A stretch of DNA of 64,000 nucleotides from Sphaerolaimus hirsutus (taxonomy: Eukaryota; Nematoda; Chromadorea; Monhysterida; Sphaerolaimidae): positions 23,509,785 through 23,573,784 of the forward strand of contig OZ038452.1 in the NCBI GenBank assembly GCA_964036195.1, given 5' to 3'. Of this stretch, positions 22,501 through 31,500 are shown piece by piece (the first letter of the stretch is position 1; the number at the start of each line of letters is the position of its first letter). The translations under genes and the position numbers were made by a program. Under the pieces are notes generated by a model. That model saw only the letters and a list, made by a program, of their open reading frames with translations. It ran no database searches and was not told the DNA's origin.

Positions 22501-25500
22501 CAGATTCCAATTGCAATGTGTCTATATGCAAAACCTCAAAGGGTTGTGCAGGTGTAGGTGTATTTCCTAGTGGAGCTGGATATTTTTTGTGTGATTTGTA
22601 TTGTAAACAATGTGAGCAAGTTTCACAATATTGTAAAATATCTGCTTTCATCTGTGGCCAAGCAAAATATTCACAGAGTAAATGCAATGTCCGTTGTTGT
22701 CCACCATGGCTAGCATATACGCCCATGTGTGCTTGTACCAAACAAGCTTGCTGCCATGGCATGGGCGGCCAAATCGCATAATGAGTAGGAGATATTGGTG
22801 CCTTACAATAAAGAGTATTGTCAATAAGCATAGCATCTGGGATGCTCTCTGGATCAGCTTTTAAAGCTGTTATATATTTCGAAAGCTCAGGATCATTATG
22901 TTGTATCATGGACCAATCAAAAATTTCATTTTTTATCGAATCCCCTTGCTCGAGTCTTTCTTTTTTATTCACTTTCTGTTCACAAGCTTTTCCAACCATA
23001 CCCCGCACAATTTGTGTGGGAACATCTAATTCATCTGAGCCAAACTCAGGTTCATCTATAGGATTTCGCGAAAGCGAGTCTGCAACTTTATTCATACTTC
23101 CTGGTTTATGGACAAAATGAGTAATTTTATTCTGAAGGTATATAGCCCAACGTTCCAGTTTACTGTGCGATGGGTTGCGTAACACCTGTTGTATACCTGA
23201 ATTGTCAGTATACACAGTCAATTTTTGTCCCTCAATGTAATCCGCCAGGCGCCGTACTGCCCAACAGATGCACAAACTTTCAAGTTCAGCAGCAGAAAAC
23301 TTAGTGTGTGGATGTGATAATCGTTTTGAAATAAATGAAATAGGATGTATGACACCTTCATCATCTTTTTGTGATAAAACTGCCCCAAGGCCAACTGCAC
23401 TAGCATCACACTCCAATATGAATCCACGGTCATCATGATATGTAGGATGCTTAAGTATCGGTGGATTTGCAATTAAATGTTTCAAAATATCCCAGGCTGT
23501 CAACATATCGTCAGTCCACTCAAATGGTGTCACACCAAATTTTGGAAAATGTCCAGACAAAGCTGAATATAATGGTGCTGCTAAGGAACTAAAATTGGGT
23601 ATAAAATGGCTATAATAAACACACTTGCCTAGAAAACGTCGCAAGTCTTGTTTAGTATGAACCTTAGGCTGATCAGTCATAGCTGCCACCCTCGAAGGGG
23701 TAGGTGAGATTCCCTCAGCTGATATATGGTGTCCTAAGTATTTCAACTCGGAAGCAAACAAATTACATTTCGCTGGCTGCATTTTAAGATTCGCCCAGCG
23801 TAATCTTTCAAATAAACGGTGCAAATGGATAATATGTTCAGAAATTGAATGACTACAACACAAAATATCATCAATATAAGCTTTACACCAAGGCCTCGAA
23901 GGGTCTTGATTCAATCCTGAAATCATTATATTGATTAATCTTTGGAAAGTAGCTCCACTATTGCAGGTACCAAACGGCATTCTAGTATACCTGTACTGTC
24001 CTAAGCTACATGCAAATGAGGTACACTCACGCGACTCCTCATCTGCGAGCTCAACATTGTAATATCCATGTCGGATATCAATAGCCGAGAAAATTGTATT
24101 GCCTGACAATTCCGCTAGTAATTCCCCAATTCGTGGTAAGGGATAACTATCAATTTTAGTCACCAAATTCACCAATTTAAAATCAATGCAGAACCTAAAA
24201 TTATCTGTCCCCTTAGGTGCAATGGTGATCGGACTTGTCCATGGTCCATCTGAAGGCTCAATGATATGCTCTTTTAACATGCTAGCAATCGCTTTGTGTA
24301 TAAACTCTCTTTTTCGCATGGGTTCATAATGAGCACATTGTTTAATTGGAGGGTGTTTTGGGTCTGTTTCAATTTTATGCTTCACCAAAGGAGTTTTACC
24401 CACATCATATTCATGACAACTGAATATGTCATGAAAATCAAACAACAGCTGATTAAACTGCTTTTGTGCATCCGCTGGTAATGAAATTCTATTTTTTGAC
24501 TGTAAATTTGCCAATATGAACTTATAACGTTCATCTTGAGTAGTAGGTACTTTTTCTATCTGAACGAGTTCATCGTCCAATGAAGACACTGGTGGCGTGG
24601 GTAACACAATAGCTTTTGCGGCTACCGCTAATTTTCCACTTTGAACTATGCCAAACAAACCCAATGCATCATTATCAGCAAAAATTTTATGAAACTTTTC
24701 AGCAGGTTGAAATAAACTCAACGCAGGATAAACGTCGCATTTTGCTAACATCGATTTAGCTTTAATCGCCAAAGGAAAGTTCGATGAATTGAACAGAATT
24801 AATTTAAACTTATCACGTTCTGACATAGACACTGCAGTATTGTACATAGTAAAATCCGTTTGTATATCACAATTGGAATACAGTGCAAATGCGTTTTTCC
24901 ACACATTTGTATCCACGTGCAATGGTTTGTCAGGTAATTTTACTGCTAATGTAAATTTGGAACTTGGAGGTATAAAAATATCTTTGGATGCCAAAATTTC
25001 TGTAGTGAGTAATTTCTTATAATTTTCTTCATTGAATGATACATCAGCAGCGATTTTTTTATCTTCAGGAAGATTAAAAGATACATCTTTGTCTAAAGCT
25101 AAAGGAATGGCCCATGTTAATTTTAAAAATGACATAATGTCTGTTCCTAACAAAATTTCATCTAATGCACCCTCCACTGTGTTGACCAAAAATGTGGCCA
25201 AAACCCTCCTAGCCACATGGTCTATAGAAGAAACATATTCAACATGTAACTTGATTTCACGTAGGGCTCCAATTTTTGTCTCTCCACTCACCATATGCAA
25301 GGTAATTGTGGATTGTGTCAAATGCTTTTGTAAATTACAGTTCAAACTTTTTTCCAATTGAATTAAAAACTTTAATGGCATGATAGTGTGTGTGCAACCT
25401 GAATCCAAAAGTACCTTACAAGGAATTCCTTCTATTTTTACTGTTTCATGGACTTGGGGTCCATTAGAAGGTGCCACGCGTATACATAATGGTTGATCTT

Positions 25501-28500
25501 TCCCCACAATGGAATAAGCACACAAACCAGTCTTCATATTGTCAAACATCACCGAATCAGTACACAAAATCGATTTTTCAACAGGCACAAAACCATCAGG
25601 ATTTACTGTTTCACTTGACAAAATGTCACCATCACTGTTCACTTGGCTGTTCGAAAATATTTGCAAAAAAGTCTGCGACGTCGGCGTGGTACGTTTCTGC
25701 GCTGTTGGAAAATTCTGTTGAACAAAAAGTGATGTTGACCATTTGTCAAACTGACCAGGACTCTGATCAAACATTTCCACCAGTTTGTGACGAAACTCAG
25801 CGCAATAACTGTCATAATTATTGTCATCGTCATGACTGGTGACGCCCTGTTCCGAAGTTACACCTTCCGACTCAAAATTAGTGGAATCGATGGAATTTTC
25901 AAAATTGTCTGGCACTTCACAGGCAGCCTTTGCATTGACTGCAGTGGGATTTGTGGAACTCCTAGGTAATGTAATGTTATGTGTCGTGCCCGGGCCAAAC
26001 CGGCGCACCTGTCCATACCCATCAGAACGATTACTTTGCAACCCCACCTGCAACGATGGTGTAGAAATATTATTCGACGGCATGTTTTCCCGTTGTGATA
26101 TGCGGCACTGGCTAACGCGGTGCCCAATATGGCCGATGCGAGTGCACCATGGATCTGCGTTCGCATCACGAAACATTGCTCTAACTGAACTTCTGGGTGC
26201 CAGTGACCTAGAAACAGGGACGGCATTACCCCCAGCGGTACCCCCCGCCTTTTTCACTTTCAAAAAGTATTCATCCAACAATTGCACAATTTGGCTCATT
26301 GGTGTATCGCCATGTTGGTAACGGCCATTGAAATTAGCCAAAACAAATCGATCAAAACGTCCGTCATCAAATCTAGCCCAAATTTTCACAGCGACCAACT
26401 TGTCGATACACTTTTTATCAAAAGCAACACTCTCCTTCAATTCCACTGGCATTTTCGACAACAATCTCAAATAAAAATCCACAAAATTCTCCGTGCGAGA
26501 CATGGCCGCATTGTCCCACTCAATAGCTGTGTAACTTTTTGATTGATCTTTAAAAATTTGTGACAAGTCACTCATTACCTTTTTGTGGTCCAACAAATTA
26601 TCCGGTTCAAACATAGTTGTCAAAACTTTAAATGCCACGCCAGCCAATTTAGTAGCAAACACTTCTTGCCAAAATTGTGGAATCAACTTTTGTGATGGCA
26701 CGGAGTTGGCCGCCATATTGACCAAACGTGACCACTCAGAAAATGACAACAAATCGGTTTTACCCTTATAAACAGGGATTTTGTCAAGCACATGCGGTTT
26801 CATAATCAACCAATATTGCAAACTGTCAGCACAAGTTGCCGACGCAAAAGCGTTAGGTAGTGACGCCATATTTTTCACTAGCCATGGGTCGGCGCTCAAA
26901 GTTGCTCCCGTAGAACTACTTTTTACCTCCCTCTTCCCCTCGTTCAGTGCAAGAGTTGCAAGTTTTTCTGACAAAGTAGACAAGCATGCACGTACATCAT
27001 CCAGCAATGTGGCCTCTGGTGCCACAGTTGCGCGCAAAGGCATTGGCGGCTCCGGAACCCTGTCCGGTGGCACCAAAAAAGACCCTACATTGTGTAAATA
27101 CTCCCCAGTACACACCAAAAAGCACGGTTCTACCTGCGCGGTAACCTTCACAATATCACATTTTACAGCTGTACAGCGCGGAAATGGTGTTGCGGTGTAC
27201 GCATATCGAGTAAGACGGTCCAAAATTGTCTGAGAATGCACTTTCCCATTAGTCGACTCAGTGCCCTCGGTGTCAGGCACGAAAATTGGTTCTATCGACC
27301 GCTGCTGGTGCGAGAGATCCAAAGCGTGATTCTCGACCAGCGGTAAATTAGCGGTGGCCACTTCTGACCACAAAGGGCGCTCCGGCATCAAAGCATCGGC
27401 GTCGGCATCGACTTCCAAGCAAAGACTCATGGGAGCCGACCCAGCCGGTACCCCCACCGGGCTTGCCAAACTCACTGGACTAGCCCTCGGCAATGAATTA
27501 ACCCCCTGGACCAAATTATCGGGCGCCCTGTGGCGCCATGCTAACTCCAAATTTCTCGCTTCCACGGACCGTAACTGCGCCGAATGTGGCGCGTACGGTG
27601 GAATTTCATTCACAGGGTGACTCCTTGTATGGCGCAGACGCCTAGCTGCATCAAGCAATTCGTCACTTTCGGAATTCATCACTTTTACTCCCTCAGGGTT
27701 CACACCAAAGAAAGTGTAGACCGAGGTCGTCCACCATAAAAAGTTGTTCGATTAATGGTTTGAAGTTTATTGATGAATCCGAATCCCGATCTCTCATCCG
27801 AATACCAAATAAATAGTTTGAATCAAGGAAATCTAATCAGCGCGCATCATAGCAATATGTCAATCACAACACCAGTGTCTTCAGCCAGCTTTGCCAGCTT
27901 GCGAGCTTGAGATCTGCGCGAATCTGTCAATTTTTATAGACAAAAATTTGTAAAAAGTACTAAACTTTTTTCAAAGTAACTTAAAAGTAAATTACTTTTT
28001 TACTGGTACAACAGCGCTTCTGTGTAAAACGTTTTGCTATCTGAAAAACTGGTCATAAAAAATCTTTAGTACGGGTATTTCAGGTATTGAGTTCGTGTCG
28101 AGATATCAGTGCCGGGTTTTGAACCCGGCTTGAGTAATAGATACGGTTCTAGCTATCGGGTTTCGGGGTATCGGTCCAAAAGCTGTTCGGTCGGGTGTCG
28201 GGTTCAGGTCAGTTCGAGTTACATCAACCCCACTTACCACTAGCAGTAAAGCACCCCATTATCACTCCCCCACTTTCAAAATTGCCGCCCAAAAAGACAA
28301 CCAATAAAATAACCCCCCCCTCCCAGCTCAACAGAATCGCCACAATCAACCAGCTTCATCCGCACCACGGCGCAGCGCCAATCAATGATCTACTACATCA
28401 CCTACCACGTGATCAGCGCGGCAGCATGTTACAGCGCTCTGCCCTTGGTGGTCCTGTTCGCGTTGAGTTTGAAGATTGCCGCCGCGCTGGGGAAGGCTAC

Positions 28501-31500
28501 TACTATGAGGTTGTTGATGACCCAGACTGCTACGTGAGTTTGGGGGGGTTGAGGAGGGGTTGAAGGATTTGGGGCTGGGGTGATGTTTTAGGGGGTTTAC
28601 CTGGGGGCACTCCCAGACCCTACAAAGAGCCATGTAAAATGTCAAATGTCATGCAGTGCGAAAAGTCACGGAAAATGTCCTGCAAAATGGCAAACGTACG
28701 TTTGCCATTTTCCAGGGCATTTTTTATTTCTTCTGACACTTTGCATTACATTTGACATTTTACAGGGCTTTTACAGGGTGTGGGAGTGGCACCTGGCTGA
28801 CTTTCGTGTCATCCCGTTTTTTGTACGTTTGTAAATCTTTAATGTTCTAAAATCGGGTGAATCGGCATAACGTATCATGTTTAGACATCATGTTGTCCCG
28901 ATCATTTGAACTATTCAAATCCGCTCAGAAATGGTCACGTGATTGACCTTCAAAGTAGTTTGTCCAGATCGGCCATGTAAAATGAGTACTTTTTTACAAA
29001 CCTCCCTTATCTCGGGACTGGGGAATTTTTGATGAAGCAAAATTCTGAGTCATAGCACTGACCACAAATCCCCAACATTCTGGACAGCTTCAAAATCACC
29101 CAATGTACAATAGAATGGGGCAACTTAAAAATCTAGTAGACGCACTAAAATGGAACCCCATTGTCTTCTCTGGTTGTGGGGTGGGATTATTTTAGTGAGA
29201 TGGGGGTTCGGTCGAATGAAGGAACCGAATGAAGTAATGATAGCTGCTGGCAAAATATGAACGACACATTTTGATTGTAAAGCTTTTAAGTAAGTTCTCC
29301 AGGTTTATTTCAATTCTTTTCCAATAGTCAACTAGTCATTTGAACTATCCACTCAATAGCTGAACTTTTTGCATCCTGCAAATAGGTAGACAAATCAATT
29401 AAAAATTTAATTACCCTCCCCACACAATCCCAGGTCACATTTGCACGAGCGGCCGACAATGACCGAGAAAAATAACCGCACGCCGAAATCGGTGCGAAAG
29501 CACAATTCCCTGGGGATGCCGCACGCGCAGCGGTGGAGAAGGCCGCACAAAAACAAATTAAATGGCACTTTGCCAGTGCACGATATAAGTTCCGACGCGT
29601 CCGAAGTGGTCGCCAGCGGCCAGAACAAACAGAGGACCATTGTGGTTATACCGGAGGAGCCGAGTGACAGTTTTAGGTGCGTGGTGGGTTAATTTTTTGG
29701 TGGAAAAAGCGTAAGATTCCTGGCCCGTATTTGTGAGGTTCTTGGGAGATGTGAAAATAACACCTGATCAAATACAAAAAAGTGAGGAAATTAAGATTAA
29801 AACTAATACATTACTTAAAAGATGTTCATCAAATTTGATATGTTTCCAAAGTACTTTTACCTAACTAGTAAGTATTTACACAGGATAGAAATAGTGAAAA
29901 AAAACTACATTGAAACGCAAGTTAAATATATAACAAATACAAAGTTGAAAATAATTCTAATTACCTAATTATTTTACAAAATGGTATGTAACTTTTTCCA
30001 CTGATCAATGACTCCCCCCCCCCAAAACAGACAGCGTCACCGAAGTACCGTGGTCACCGAATTCCGACACAGCAACTCCCCCGAGCGGGGCGCCCTACAA
30101 CCGCACCCGCACACCCTAACGCACTATTCCCGACGGGCCACCGCAGTAAACATCGTGGTGCCCTCCACCAGCGACCACCTTGGCAACGTGCCAATGTCAA
30201 CTGCCGCCGGCGGTCAACTTCAAACGACGGCGGTAAATTCGCAGCACGCTTCGCCCACGTTCAATAATTTGCCCAGGTGCCACCCCCAGACCCTGTAAAA
30301 TGCCCTGTAAAATGTCAAATATCATTCAAAGTGTCAAAAGTCATGTAAAATGCCCGTTAAAATGGCAAACGTACGTTTGCCATTTTACCGGGAATTTTAC
30401 ATGACTTTTGACACTTTGCGTGACATTTGACATTTTACAGGGCATTTTACAGGGTCTGGGACTGCCCCCAGGGTGCAATTAAAGCCAGGGGGTCTCCCGG
30501 GGGGTGCTAAACGAAATTCCACTTTGAGCGCACCCCCGCCCAGTCCCAGCCCTATGCGATCGCAGGATCGTGCTAGCGCGGTCACTCCGAGGGGGGTTGG
30601 TTGTTTTGTTTTTTGTGTTGTTTTTTGGGGGTCTACTTTTGATAAGGGACGATAACTGTCATAATTCATATTTATTGTCGAAGCACTTTTTGATTATTTG
30701 TACGAGCCTCACCGACACTTACAGGCTTCATTGTGAAGATTATAGCCATTATAGCCAATTTGTTCTTTTTCGGCAACTAATCCAATCATAAAACATACAT
30801 ACATGAAACATATACTCGGCGTACATGATACTCTGCCCTTGCACTGATTTATGTCTCGTGTTGGAAGCGTGCCAATGATCATTTAATCATGCGATTTCCG
30901 TAAAAAGCTGAAAAAAATCATCGATGTGTATATGTTAATGAATAACACTATAACAACAATGAATTTTGCATCTTTTTATGCAACTCGCACGCGTTCACCA
31001 TCGTTGGCAAACTTCCAGCTGGAACCACGCGTGCGAGGTGTAAAGTAAGCGGAGTATACTTTCCAGTACTGTATTTCCTTGAATAATTCCTCCCCATTGA
31101 ATACACCCCTTAAGGCATATTATCAATTTGTTATGTCCAATTTGAACAAAACTGGCAGTTTACGGTGTTAACAAAGCATATTTTGTGCTGCTTGAAAATT
31201 TTGCTGCTTGAAAACATGCTTGAAAATTTTGACGAAATAATAATTCCACCCATCGAATAACTCCCTCTTAGAATAGCCCGCCCGCGAGAAAAATTCCCAA
31301 GAGAATTTATTCGAGCAAATACGGAATCAGGCTTGCCAAAAACAATCCGGTACACCCTAATTTGGATACCGTATTTCCTCGAAATACCCCCCCTCGAAAT
31401 ACCCCCCTCGTTTGACCCCCCCCCTCTCGAGACCACTATGAAACAATCACCCCCCCCCCCTCGAAATACCCCCCCAGATTGAGTGTAAAGAGAACGTACA

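Larger units (their letters stand above)
21037..27871 (-). mobile_element. Ty3/gypsy LTR retrotransposon in receptor intron 3
   Basis: 6835 bp, antisense to the receptor gene. 135-bp LTRs at 27737-27871 (5') and 21037-21171 (3') differ at one base by my reading, and CCAG is duplicated at 21033-21036 and 27872-27875. On the minus strand the LTR begins TGTTGTGATTG and ends ACTTTTTA, so the 3' end lacks the usual CA. The primer-binding site follows directly (TGGTGGACGACCTCGG) and a purine tract (GAGGGGGCAATA) precedes the 3' LTR. Intact Gag-Pol frame plus two further exons: a recent, possibly active copy. Confidence 0.93.
20857..28326 (+). other. Receptor intron 3, carrying the gypsy element
   Basis: 7.47-kb intron. 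Without the gypsy insertion (6835 bp plus the 4-bp duplication) it would be about 630 bp. The left flank of the insertion is TTGCCAGCTTGCCAG and the right flank contains TTTGCCAGCTTGC, so the target itself was locally repetitive. A hAT-type end scrap lies near 27953-28030. Confidence 0.75.

Noticed and set aside
25471..27233. Plus-strand frames of 86-160 codons opposite the gypsy Gag region
   Set aside because: Shadows of the minus-strand polyprotein; no independent start context or motif.
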